64,000 nt of DNA from the NCBI RefSeq assembly GCF_004341845.1, contig NZ_SLVB01000010.1, positions 1 to 64,000 of the forward strand. The letters are read 5' to 3'. The stretch is from Novosphingobium sp. PhB165 (GTDB taxonomy: Bacteria > Pseudomonadota > Alphaproteobacteria > Sphingomonadales > Sphingomonadaceae). Positions 1-7,828 of the stretch are shown here, in pieces. Numbering within the stretch: position 1 is the stretch's first letter; every line of letters begins with the position of its first letter. Under the pieces are notes generated by a model, which saw nothing but the letters and a program-made list of their open reading frames with translations, did not search any database and was not told the DNA's origin. Made by a program: the position numbers and the translations under genes.

Positions 1-144
1 TCCGCTGCGGTGAGAGGCCCTCTAAGTCCCACCAATGATTCGGTCAAACACAATTTTCAAAAAATCGTCACTCACAGGACAAATGGCAGTTTACCGGCGG
101 TTAGCTGCGCTGGGGAGGCTCGGCACGCCATGGATCCGTATCGC
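1..144. other. Left edge of window, no gene seen
   Basis: This short stretch before the first gene is locally AT-richer around positions 40-75. I see no convincing coding frame, RNA gene or terminator in it. It lies downstream of the AraC-type gene, which reads on the minus strand. Confidence 0.5.
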
Positions 145-951
145 CTAGCGTCTGGATGATCTGCGATAGGCTTGGGGCGATTGCCCAGTCAGGAGACGAA
201 ACGCGCGGGCATAAGCACTTTGATTTTCGAAGCCGACATTGGCCGCCAATTGCGCAATCGACTGATCGGTCTCGGTAAGCGGGCCGAGCGTCGCCAGCAG
301 ACGTGCCCGTCTGCGATACTCGTCCCAGCCCATTCCCAGTTCGGCCTGGCACCGCCGCCTCAGCGTCCTTTCGGACAGTGCGGCGACCTGCAATGTCTCC
401 GTCAGGGTACAGCCAACCGGGTCGGCGCGGACGAAGGCAAGCGCCTTCTCCAGTATCTGGTCTTTAGCCGATGGCAGTGTCAACCGCGCATGATCCTTGA
501 TCCAGTCCCGGCAAAGAAGCGCGAAGGCCGTGAAGAAAGCCCGCCCCGTGTCATCCAGAGCCTTGCCCAGCGGCCACCGTGTGGCTGCTACCAGCATCTC
601 ACGCATCAAAGGTGCTACGTGCAGTATGCGAACCTCGGCACCGGCATCCTCAACGCAATCCCTGGAGAGAAGCACGGTGACCGACCTGATGCGATGCAGA
701 CTGTTACGATGCCGCGTGCCCGCCGGAATCCAGCCCGCCAGACTGCGGGGCAGAATATGCCGGCCTCTTTCGTCTTCAAGCTGCATCGAGCCTTCGATCG
801 CATATTGAAGCTGGTGCATGTCGTGGTGGTGCCAAGACGCGGTGATGTCGAATTCATCCTGGACGATGGCGCCCGCAAACGGGCGGGTTGCCGGATCGAT
901 CAGGGTGATCAAACCCAGATCCCGGTCTGGATCGATGGCAATCGTCGGCAT
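145..951 (-). CDS. AraC family transcriptional regulator with N-terminal cupin
   Basis: The product of about 268 residues is a cytoplasmic DNA-binding regulator. The N-terminal half has a cupin-type sensor region with a His-rich stretch (WHHHDMHQLQY) and the phrase AGWIPAGTRH, which is common in this subfamily. The C-terminal 90 residues carry two helix-turn-helix units, including LSERTLRRRCQAELGM and the typical end GFENQSAYARAFRLLTGQSP followed by a Tyr-Arg-Arg tail. The longest frame starts at 996, but the second Met at 951 fits the family length better. The gene is divergent from the cupin/methyltransferase pair at 1075, which makes those genes its likely targets. The effector is unknown. 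Confidence 0.88.
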   Translation of the reverse strand: MPTIAIDPDRDLGLITLIDPATRPFAGAIVQDEFDITASWHHHDMHQLQYAIEGSMQLEDERGRHILPRSLAGWIPAGTRHRNSLHRIRSVTVLLSRDCVEDAGAEVRILHVAPLMREMLVAATRWPLGKALDDTGRAFFTAFALLCRDWIKDHARLTLPSAKDQILEKALAFVRADPVGCTLTETLQVAALSERTLRRRCQAELGMGWDEYRRRARLLATLGPLTETDQSIAQLAANVGFENQSAYARAFRLLTGQSPQAYRRSSRR

Positions 952-1033
952 CAGGATTCCCTTCAGCGTCCGGCAATATGGCCGTTTGAGCGGCAAGATT
1001 GGCCGCTCGCCGTGAGACAGTCAAATCGCCGGC

Positions 1034-1051
1034 ATGCCATAAATTCGGCAT
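1034..1051. promoter_or_regulatory. Inverted repeat in the AraC/cupin divergent promoter
   Basis: ATGCC and GGCAT arms flank an 8-base AT-rich spacer, about 24 bases before the cupin start codon. It is a candidate operator for the divergent AraC-type regulator. The arms are short, so chance is not excluded. Confidence 0.3.
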
Positions 1052-1074
1052 CGCAAATCGCAGGGAGACGACAA

Positions 1075-1491
1075 ATGGCAATCCGCGTGCACGACCAGTC
1101 TCAGTTGGAGTGGCGAAAGATCGGCGACATCCCGATGGGCTGGATGCGCGATCACATCGATCCATCAGAGCTGGCGGGCCGTCTGAGCTTCCACGAACCC
1201 GGAAGTGACACGTCGATGCAGCTGATGGAAATGAGGCTCGCCCCGCAAACGCTGATCGCTCCCCACTCGCACGACAATGACGAGATCTTTTTCATCGTCG
1301 AAGGCTCGCTGCACTGGAGAGACAAGGCGCTGGGGCCCGGCGGTTCGCTCTATATCCCTGCCGGCACAGAATATTCATTCCGCGTCGGCGATGAGGCCGC
1401 GCGGCTGCTGAACTTCCGCGCGAGGGCCGATCACAGCTTCAACCCGTCAACCGGCAACAGCAAGCTGGCGGAGAAAGATCATGCCGGATGA
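1075..1491 (+). CDS. Small cupin-domain protein
   Basis: The product is a 138-residue single-domain cupin (double-stranded beta-helix). The metal-site signature is visible as PHSHDNDEIFFIVEG, with His64, His66 and Glu70 as likely ligands, followed by the second cupin motif around SLYIPAGTEYSF. Such small cupins act as metal-dependent enzymes or ligand sensors, and the sequence does not say which. The ATG at 1075 follows an AGGGAG ribosome site; a much longer in-frame extension upstream is antisense to the AraC gene and was discarded. The stop overlaps the methyltransferase start by 11 bases, so the two genes are translationally coupled. Confidence 0.82.
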   Translation: MAIRVHDQSQLEWRKIGDIPMGWMRDHIDPSELAGRLSFHEPGSDTSMQLMEMRLAPQTLIAPHSHDNDEIFFIVEGSLHWRDKALGPGGSLYIPAGTEYSFRVGDEAARLLNFRARADHSFNPSTGNSKLAEKDHAG

Positions 1492-2266
1492 GCAAAATCA
1501 CCACGAACGCGTAATCGGCCAGTTCTCGCTCCAAGCGGCGAGTTATGGGAAGCTGACCTGCAGCATGGCCAGCGACGATCGCCGGGCGGCCTTCGCGGCG
1601 CTGGTCGGGGCCATGCCGGACGATATCGCGCTCGACGTGTGCTGCGGTCCGGGTTCTCTCGCGCTCGATCTTGCCCCGTTCGTTTCGCATGTGACGGGCC
1701 TGGACCTGACACCGGCGATGCTGGATCAGGCGCGGGCGGCTCAAGCATCGCGTGGCATCGCCAATGCCGAATGGGTCGTGGGCGATGCGTTCCGAATGCC
1801 CTTCCCTGACGCCGCTTTCACCCTCGTCACCTGTTCCGCCGCATTCCATCATATGCGGGATCCCCGTCTCGCGCTTACCGAAATGGCACGCGTCTGCCGG
1901 GCAGGTGGCAGGATCGTGGTCAGGGACGTGACGCCCGAGGAGGCGAAATCCGCTGCCTATGACCGAATGGAACGCTTACGTGATCCCTCCCACGTCCACG
2001 CCCTTACAGCCGCGGAACTGGCGCATCTGGGCGAAGGACTGGGGTTGGATGATCCCCGGTTGCACGGCAGCATCACTCCCGATCTGCCATTCGATGCGGT
2101 ACTTGGCACGTCGTTTCCGGACGAGTGCTCGATCGCGGATCTGCGGACGATGTTCCAGACCGATGCCGAGGAGGGACAGGATAGGCTGGGTTTCAGCGCC
2201 CGGATTGTCGATGGTGTGCTGTGCGTTTCCTATCGCCAGACGACTGCCATCTGGATCAGGCCGTAA
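1481..2266 (+). CDS. Class I SAM-dependent methyltransferase (UbiE/type 11 like)
   Basis: The product is a 261-residue cytoplasmic methyltransferase. Motif I is LDVCCGPGS at residues 51-59, the acidic loop after strand 2 is GLDLTPAML near residue 73, GDAFRMPFPD follows, and a SAAFHHM segment resembles the UbiE group. The acceptor substrate cannot be read from the sequence. It overlaps the cupin gene and probably shares its promoter and AraC-type control, so both may act on the same small molecule. UbiE itself is unlikely, because the context is not quinone biosynthesis. Confidence 0.85.
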   Translation: MPDEQNHHERVIGQFSLQAASYGKLTCSMASDDRRAAFAALVGAMPDDIALDVCCGPGSLALDLAPFVSHVTGLDLTPAMLDQARAAQASRGIANAEWVVGDAFRMPFPDAAFTLVTCSAAFHHMRDPRLALTEMARVCRAGGRIVVRDVTPEEAKSAAYDRMERLRDPSHVHALTAAELAHLGEGLGLDDPRLHGSITPDLPFDAVLGTSFPDECSIADLRTMFQTDAEEGQDRLGFSARIVDGVLCVSYRQTTAIWIRP

Positions 2267-2566
2267 GTCGATGCCGCCTTCTCGTGACGATCGGCCCCGA
2301 TAAGCCAGAGCATCGCCGTTGAACGGACGCTCATTTGAAACCACCCTGGCGATCGACCGGCGATTTGGGGGTACGCCAATTCCCCCCTTGCCCGAAAAGG
2401 GCCCCGACGCGCAGCTTCCCGTCACGATGAGGATCGAAGGCCGAGTGAGCGATGCGCGCCCGCAAACTCGTCCCCCGTGAATTCATCGCTATGAATTGTC
2501 GCCGGCGGGGTGCGCCAACGGCCGCAGGGGTTCTGCCGCGTGCCCGCCTTCCGAGAGCACGGATTG
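2267..2566. other. Intergenic region upstream of the sensor kinase
   Basis: About 300 bases without a supported gene. Open frames here on both strands show no family features. The region contains the inverted repeat at 2480-2497 and presumably the promoter of the two-component operon. Confidence 0.5.
2480..2497. promoter_or_regulatory. Perfect inverted repeat upstream of the two-component operon
   Basis: AATTCAT and ATGAATT are exact reverse complements separated by CGCT. The repeat is AT-rich in a GC-rich setting and lies about 70 bases before the kinase start, as expected for an autoregulatory operator. No other copy was noticed in the window. Confidence 0.4.
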
Positions 2567-4213
2567 ATGTCGAAGTCACAACCCGCGCGACCTCCAAGAT
2601 TGGCGAACAGGCCAAGCTTCGCGAACCGAATCGCGCAGGCCGATCCTGAAACGCTGATCGCCGTCGCGCGCCTCCTGGCCTCAAGCCTGTCGCTGGTCGC
2701 CGTCTTTCTGGACCCCACGACACCCCATTCGAATGTCACGGAAACCTACACCGTTCTCTGCCTCTACGTCGCAGTCAGCATTATCCTGCTGGTGCTTCCC
2801 GCCCCGCCGCGATGGCGCGAGCATTCGCGCGTGGCGCAGACGGCGATCGACGTCTTCACCTTGGGGCTACTTGCGCACTATTCCGACGATCTGCAGAGCC
2901 CGTTCTTTGTCTTTTTCACATTTGCCCTGATCAGCGCGACGATGCGGTGGGGCTGGCGCGGCGTTCTTGCCACTGCGGTCCTGCTTCAGTTGCTGCTGGT
3001 CATCGTCGCGATCCCGGACATGCGCGCGGACGGCGACTGGTCCATGAACGTGCTGCTGATGCGGTTCGTCTATGCATGGGTCGCCGCGCTCATGCTCGGT
3101 TATTTCGGCAGCTATCGCGCCCGAAACGAGCGCCGGTTGCAGGAGCTTGCCTCCTGGCCGATCCGCATGATGCCCGATGACGACCGGCCCTGGCTAGCCG
3201 AAGCGCTTCAACATGCCGCCCGCGTGCTGGGGACCGATCACATCGTGGTCGTCTGGCAGGACCAGGACGAAGGCCATGGCACGATCGGCTTCTGGACCGG
3301 CGATCATTGCGAATTCGTCGACCGGGTGACCCTTCCCGCGCCGCTTTCAGAGCTCAAGGCGGCGGCGGCGGCGGACCCGCGCAGGATGCTGCGACGGCTC
3401 AATTCGCGCGGTGGCAGCCCGGCATGGAACGCCATGCTGGGCGGCGCAAAACAGTCCCTGCACCTCGCCGAGTTCAAGGGCATTCGCTACCACGGTCTGG
3501 TCATCGTGATCGATCCGGCGTTTCGGGACGAGAATGTCGAGGCGTTCACGCGCATCATCGGCGCGCGCATCGCACTGGCATTGGAGCAGTTCTCGATAGC
3601 GAACGGCCTTGCCGCTGCGGCCAGCCTCAAGGAACGCGTCCGCGTGATGCGCGACATCCATGACAGCGTCCTGCAAGACCTGACGGCGGCAGTCTGGCAA
3701 CTCGATGCGACGCGGGCAACGCTCCCGCCCGACGCGCAGCCGGTGATGAACAAGGTTCGCAACCTGCTCCAGCAGCAGCACACCCGGCTGCGCACTTTGC
3801 TGAATGGCTCCCGCACGGGCCGAAGCGCTCCCAGTTTCCTCAGGCACCAGCTGCATACGCTGGTCGAGCCGCTGGCCACGCAGTGGGCGTGCCGGCTCGA
3901 CATATCGGTTGAGCCGGAGAATCTGCGGGTCAGCGACGAGACTGCCACCGAACTCTGCCTCGCCCTGTCCGAAGCGACGGCCAATGCCGTGCGGCACGGA
4001 TCCGCCGCCGCGCTGAGAATCGATATCCGGGCGCGACACGGCGACCTTCAGGTCGAAATCGCGGACGACGGCTGCGGCCTTGAGGCCCGCGCGGGGCTGC
4101 CGCAATCGCTGTGCGAACGGATGGCGGATCTCGGCGGCACGCTCGTCGCCGCGGGCAGCACGCACGGCTGCCGGCTGCGTCTGGTGTTCCCGATCGGGGC
4201 GGTGAACGGATGA
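2567..4213 (+). CDS. Membrane sensor histidine kinase, DesK/NarX (HisKA_3) type
   Basis: The product has about 548 residues from the ATG at 2567; the longest frame begins at 2510. The N-terminal third has several hydrophobic segments that look like five or six membrane helices, with no large periplasmic domain. A middle region of about 150 residues looks GAF-like. The dimerisation/phosphoacceptor segment is RDIHDSVLQDL with His365, as in the NarL-partner kinases. The ATP-binding domain has an N box (EATANAVRHG) and a G1-like DDGCGL. It phosphorylates the regulator encoded next door, whose ATG overlaps this stop as ATGA. The signal is unknown; intramembrane sensing is likely from the topology. 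Confidence 0.85.
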   Translation: MSKSQPARPPRLANRPSFANRIAQADPETLIAVARLLASSLSLVAVFLDPTTPHSNVTETYTVLCLYVAVSIILLVLPAPPRWREHSRVAQTAIDVFTLGLLAHYSDDLQSPFFVFFTFALISATMRWGWRGVLATAVLLQLLLVIVAIPDMRADGDWSMNVLLMRFVYAWVAALMLGYFGSYRARNERRLQELASWPIRMMPDDDRPWLAEALQHAARVLGTDHIVVVWQDQDEGHGTIGFWTGDHCEFVDRVTLPAPLSELKAAAAADPRRMLRRLNSRGGSPAWNAMLGGAKQSLHLAEFKGIRYHGLVIVIDPAFRDENVEAFTRIIGARIALALEQFSIANGLAAAASLKERVRVMRDIHDSVLQDLTAAVWQLDATRATLPPDAQPVMNKVRNLLQQQHTRLRTLLNGSRTGRSAPSFLRHQLHTLVEPLATQWACRLDISVEPENLRVSDETATELCLALSEATANAVRHGSAAALRIDIRARHGDLQVEIADDGCGLEARAGLPQSLCERMADLGGTLVAAGSTHGCRLRLVFPIGAVNG

Positions 4214-4875
4214 TCACGCTGGTCGTATGCGACGATCACCCGATGATCCTCAGCGGCATCCAGACTCTGCTCGGCGTCGATCCCGAATTGCAGGTGGTCG
4301 CCACCGCGCGCGACGGCGAAACCGCCTTACGGAAGATCGAGGAGTATCAGCCCGATATTGCCCTCATCGATATCTACATGCCCGATCTGGACGGGTTGGA
4401 CCTGCTCGGCCGAATCAACCGAGCGGGCTGGCCGGTCCGAGTGGTGCTGCTCAGCGCCGCGATTTCCGATGCGCAGGTTATCGAGGCCATTGCCGCCGGT
4501 GCGGCCGGTATCGTCCTGAAAGACATAGCGCCCACGACGCTGGTCGAATGTCTGCGCAAGGTCGCTCGCGGAGGACGCTGGCTGCCGCAGCACCTCGTCG
4601 CCGCCGCGATCAACCGGCGCCGGGCCGAGGAACGGGAGGTTTCTCCGTTCGAGAGCCTGACTCCGCGCGAATGGGAGGTCACCCGGCTGCTGGCCAAGGG
4701 CATGGCCAACCGGGATATCGCGGGGGAACTCGCCATCAGCCTGGGGACCGTCAAGATCCACCTGCACAGCATCTATTCCAAGCTTGGCGCCGACAATCGG
4801 ACCACGGTGGCTTTGATGGTCGCCCGTTATGCCGACGCCCATCCAGCGCCGGACAGCCCGGGCGAACTCCCCTAA
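4210..4875 (+). CDS. NarL/FixJ family response regulator
   Basis: The product is 221 residues. The receiver domain has the acidic pair Asp8-Asp9, the phosphoacceptor Asp54 in LIDIYMPDLDG and the conserved Lys in VLKDI near residue 105. A LuxR-type helix-turn-helix follows from about residue 153 (LTPREWEVTRLLAKG, then GTVKIHLHSIYSKLG). It is translationally coupled to the preceding kinase by an ATGA overlap. The next same-strand genes are the Tat/HprK-like cassette, which this pair may control; that link is inferred from position only. Confidence 0.9.
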   Translation: MITLVVCDDHPMILSGIQTLLGVDPELQVVATARDGETALRKIEEYQPDIALIDIYMPDLDGLDLLGRINRAGWPVRVVLLSAAISDAQVIEAIAAGAAGIVLKDIAPTTLVECLRKVARGGRWLPQHLVAAAINRRRAEEREVSPFESLTPREWEVTRLLAKGMANRDIAGELAISLGTVKIHLHSIYSKLGADNRTTVALMVARYADAHPAPDSPGELP

Positions 4876-5010
4876 ATCCGCCGGAGGCTCGCCCATGAGA
4901 GCTATATCGCCCGATAGATGCTTCCCCGCTCCCACAGGCCTATTCAGCATATCCAGTCCCGACTTTTCACGGTGAGGGTGCCCTCGCCGAAACGGCACAG
5001 GGGAACGGCC

Positions 5011-5352
5011 ATGGATGATCGAGCTTCCGATCTCATCGGTGACACGCACCGGCGCGATTTTCTCAAGACGGCCGGGCGCTTCGCGCTCACCGTGCCGCCG
5101 GCGATGACGGTGCTGCTCTCCACATCGCTGGTCTCTCCTGCAATCGCGGCCTCTGGCGGCGGTGGTGGGGGTGGCGGAGGAGACGGCGGTGGAGGTAGCT
5201 CCGGCGGCGGCGACGGTGCTTCTGGCGGCAGTGGCGGTGGCGGAGACTCCGGCGGAGGCGGCGGCTTTGGTGATGGCGGCGGTGGCGGCGGCATCAAATC
5301 CAGTGGCGGCATGGGTAGCGGCGACCGGGGCGGTGGCGGGCACGGCCACTGA
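5011..5352 (+). CDS. Tat-exported glycine-rich small protein, candidate modified substrate
   Basis: The product is 113 residues. The ATG at 5011 follows AGGGGAACGG and removes an upstream extension that would bury the signal. Residues 13-20 (HRRDFLKT) are a twin-arginine motif, followed by a moderately hydrophobic stretch and an AIAA cleavage region near residue 47. The mature part is almost pure Gly/Ser with a few Asp, ending in a segment with Lys-Ser-Ser, Met, Asp-Arg and a terminal His-Gly-His. It lies 2 bases before a PqqD-like/HprK-like fusion and is the best candidate for that system's substrate. No enzymatic domain is visible. An uninteresting structural Gly-rich secreted protein is the alternative. 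Confidence 0.72.
   Translation: MDDRASDLIGDTHRRDFLKTAGRFALTVPPAMTVLLSTSLVSPAIAASGGGGGGGGGDGGGGSSGGGDGASGGSGGGGDSGGGGGFGDGGGGGGIKSSGGMGSGDRGGGGHGH
5153..5347 (+). repeat. Low-complexity GGC/GGT triplet tract
   Basis: An imperfect run of GGC, GGT, GGA and GGG codons encodes the Gly-rich body of the Tat-exported protein. Such tracts can change length by slippage in steps of three, which would alter protein length without a frameshift. Confidence 0.7.
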
Positions 5353-5354
5353 CA

Positions 5355-6587
5355 ATGGCCGGCGCGGAGGGTCCGCAAACACCTGACGCGCTATGCGCAA
5401 TGCTGGCCGCCGATGTTCAGCCTTCGACCGGCGCCTTTCAAGGCCTCGGTTCCGACCGGGTTAACACGGTGCCCACGGACCAAAACCTGCAATGGCAGTT
5501 TGCCCCCGGCGTCGCGGTCGTTTCCCTTTCCGACCGCGACGCCTTGTTTTGCGAGACCGCGCAAAAGCTCTACGCCCTCGATCCTTTCGCTGCACTGGTT
5601 GCCAGGGAGCTGACGAGCGGCCCCGCTCCGCTCGGCCGCCTGATCGCGTCCTGCACCCGCCATGGTATGGACAGGCAGGACGCGGAAGATGCCGTTACCG
5701 CGTTGATATCCTTGTGGTCTGGCGCGGAATTGCTCGCCGTCGTGCCTGGATCGACCGACGAGGTGATGCGCCGTTTCCCGCTCGATCTCGGGGGCATTCC
5801 CATTGATGTGGAGATCGGTGCGAGCCTTGGATCACTTGCGATGCCGGCCGCTGCCCGAAAGCGGCCGGACGCCGAGGCGGTGCCGTGTTGGCAGATCCGC
5901 CGTTGGGGCACGCACGTTGCCCTGCCCAAAGTGGTCATCTCGCGGCACGGCAAGCCGGCCAGCATTGCGAGGCTTGATCAGGCCATTCCCAAATTGAAAG
6001 CGCGTCTGGTCGATGACGTGCTCACGGCCAGCGACCGGATCGCCCTGCACTGCGCCCTTCTTGTGCGGGGGAACCGCGCGCTTCTGCTCAGCGGCGCGCC
6101 AGGAGCGGGCAAGAGCACCCTTTCCGTCGCTCTGACCGCCGCAGGCTTCGGCTATGCCGCAGATGACGTGACCCTGCTGGACCACGCCGGGATGGTACAG
6201 GGCCTGTCCTTCTATCCCACACTGAAGCGCGGTTCGTGGCACCTGCTGCCCGGCTATGGGGACGTGATCGGGCGTACAGCCGTGCATCAACGGCTCGACG
6301 GCGCGACCTTGCGTTACTTGCCCATGCCGGAACCGCGCACCGGCATTTATCCGGTGGACTGGATCGTTCTGCTCGCCCGCGACGACGGAATGCCCGCTGA
6401 ACTGAACCCGCTCGAACCGCTCGCTACGCTCGAAGTCTTGCTCCAAGGCGCCTACGCCCGCACCGGACGCTCGACCCTATCGGACGTGCAGATGCTCAGC
6501 CGCCTGGTGGGACGCGCGCAATGCCGGCGTCTGTCTTATGCGAATCTGGACGAAGCCGTGCGGCTGCTCCACCTCGCCACCGAGTAA
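5355..6587 (+). CDS. PqqD-like domain fused to HPr-kinase-related kinase
   Basis: The product is 410 residues. Residues of about 48-115 resemble PqqD (the RiPP recognition element fold): APGVAVVSLSDRDALF, then KLYALDPFAALVARELTSG and a helical end. The C-terminal half is a P-loop kinase domain with Walker A GAPGAGKST at 247-255 (Lys253), and AADDVTLLD as a probable acidic metal motif like that of HPr kinase/phosphorylase. Families annotated as HprK-related kinase A, PqqD-like chaperones and nucleotidyltransferases are known to cluster; here the PqqD-like and kinase parts appear to be one protein. Presumed role: bind the leader of a small substrate and phosphorylate it or a cofactor. The start is 2 bases after the Gly-rich gene. 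Confidence 0.78.
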   Translation: MAGAEGPQTPDALCAMLAADVQPSTGAFQGLGSDRVNTVPTDQNLQWQFAPGVAVVSLSDRDALFCETAQKLYALDPFAALVARELTSGPAPLGRLIASCTRHGMDRQDAEDAVTALISLWSGAELLAVVPGSTDEVMRRFPLDLGGIPIDVEIGASLGSLAMPAAARKRPDAEAVPCWQIRRWGTHVALPKVVISRHGKPASIARLDQAIPKLKARLVDDVLTASDRIALHCALLVRGNRALLLSGAPGAGKSTLSVALTAAGFGYAADDVTLLDHAGMVQGLSFYPTLKRGSWHLLPGYGDVIGRTAVHQRLDGATLRYLPMPEPRTGIYPVDWIVLLARDDGMPAELNPLEPLATLEVLLQGAYARTGRSTLSDVQMLSRLVGRAQCRRLSYANLDEAVRLLHLATE

Positions 6588-6594
6588 GGCTGCG

Positions 6595-7650
6595 ATGATC
6601 GGCATCCGAACCTTCGCCGCCGCGCTCGACGGCAGAATACCCGTCAGGTGCGATTGGGAAGACCTCATCGGCCGGGCCAACCGCACCATGACGACAGCCT
6701 CGCTCGGCTCGCGATTGGCCCGGCGCCCCGACGTTCCCGAGGATGCTCTCGCCTTTCTGGCCGCCGTCGTCGAGGCAAACACAGAGCGCAATCGGCGGTT
6801 GATGCTCCTGTTGGAGGAAGTTCTCGGCGCACTGGCGGATACGGGCCCGCCGCCGATCCTGATCAAAGGCGCGGCCTTGCTCGTGGAGCTTGGCGCTCCG
6901 GCGGCACGAGGCCGGATTCTCGGCGATATCGACCTGATGCTGCCTGAAAGCGCGATGCCTGGGGCGCGGAGCTGCCTTGGCCGGCTCGGCTTCCGGATAC
7001 ACTACGAAAGCGGTTTGGACGGCGCCCCCCTCGTCCTCTACCGAAGCAGCGACGTGGGCATGCTCGACCTCCACTGTCGGACCAAGGGGAGCAACCCCCG
7101 CTTCGATTACCCGATGCTCTCGGCGCATTGCCGGCGCGTGGAGATCGGCAGACAGCGGGCGCTGCAACCGTCCCCGGCAGCGCAGGCCGCCGTGCTCGTC
7201 TCGCACGACCAGCTTCAGGAACTCGATTACTGGCGCGGGCTGGTGGACATGCGCCACCTCGTCGATCTTGCGGGGCTGGCCCGGTCGGGCGAAGGGATCG
7301 ACTGGCAGGAACTCGATGGCTTTTTCACCGCCCGGCAGGCCCGGCGCGCGCTGCGCACGCAGTTGCTGACACTGCGGTCGCTGTTCGCGGTGCCGGTTCC
7401 ACAGGAGTATTGCAGCGGTTTGTGGCCCCGCATCCAGCATCGGCGCCAATTGCTGCAAGCCGACTGGCCCGGCCTGCGCTGGCCGCTGACGCTGGCCGCG
7501 CTGGCCCTGCAAATGCCGCGCGGCATCCGGGAAGACCCGTCACCCGCCCCGCACGGATGGGCGCGAGATTCGCTGCCCGCCCTGCTCCATCGGGCCCATC
7601 ACCTGACTCGCCGGGCCGTTCGATCACCCGGCCCGGGAAAATATTGCTGA
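6595..7650 (+). CDS. Nucleotidyltransferase family protein of the HprK-like cassette
   Basis: The product is 351 residues from the ATG at 6595, 7 bases after the kinase stop. The nucleotidyltransferase signature is visible as ILIKGAAL at 88-95 and GDIDLM at 110-115 with Asp111 and Asp113 as metal ligands. The C-terminal half is helical with several Arg-rich stretches. The family (minimal Pol-beta-like nucleotidyltransferases) transfers NMP groups to small molecules or proteins. Its position after the PqqD-like/HprK-like gene suggests a second modification step in the same pathway. The target is unknown. Confidence 0.78.
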   Translation: MIGIRTFAAALDGRIPVRCDWEDLIGRANRTMTTASLGSRLARRPDVPEDALAFLAAVVEANTERNRRLMLLLEEVLGALADTGPPPILIKGAALLVELGAPAARGRILGDIDLMLPESAMPGARSCLGRLGFRIHYESGLDGAPLVLYRSSDVGMLDLHCRTKGSNPRFDYPMLSAHCRRVEIGRQRALQPSPAAQAAVLVSHDQLQELDYWRGLVDMRHLVDLAGLARSGEGIDWQELDGFFTARQARRALRTQLLTLRSLFAVPVPQEYCSGLWPRIQHRRQLLQADWPGLRWPLTLAALALQMPRGIREDPSPAPHGWARDSLPALLHRAHHLTRRAVRSPGPGKYC

Positions 7651-7669
7651 AGCGCCGCCGTCCAACCGG

Positions 7670-7825
7670 TCAGCCCGCCTTCTTGGCCTTGTGCTCGGCC
7701 AGCAGCTTGTCCAGTTCCGCAATCCGGAGCCGTTCGGGCGTGCCTTTGGCAAGGCCTTTCAGGCGACATGCGGCCCACAGGCTCTTCCGTTCGGATTCCA
7801 GCGCCTTCAGATAGAGATCAGCCAT
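7670..7825 (-). CDS. Small hypothetical protein (51 aa) coupled to rsgA
   Basis: The frame begins MADLYLKALESERKSLW and ends in a Lys-rich HKAKKAG tail. It is a charged, helical protein without a signal or membrane segment. Its ATG lies 3 bases after the rsgA stop, so translation is probably coupled. The codon choice is typical of the window and the frame fills the gap between rsgA and the nucleotidyltransferase exactly. I do not recognise a family. A role at the ribosome alongside RsgA would be guesswork. Confidence 0.6.
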   Translation of the reverse strand: MADLYLKALESERKSLWAACRLKGLAKGTPERLRIAELDKLLAEHKAKKAG

Positions 7826-7828
7826 GGG

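Noticed and set aside
172-1074. A long N-terminal extension of the cupin frame
   Set aside because: It is antisense to the AraC-type gene and has no domain; the ATG at 1075 has a ribosome site and gives a normal small cupin.
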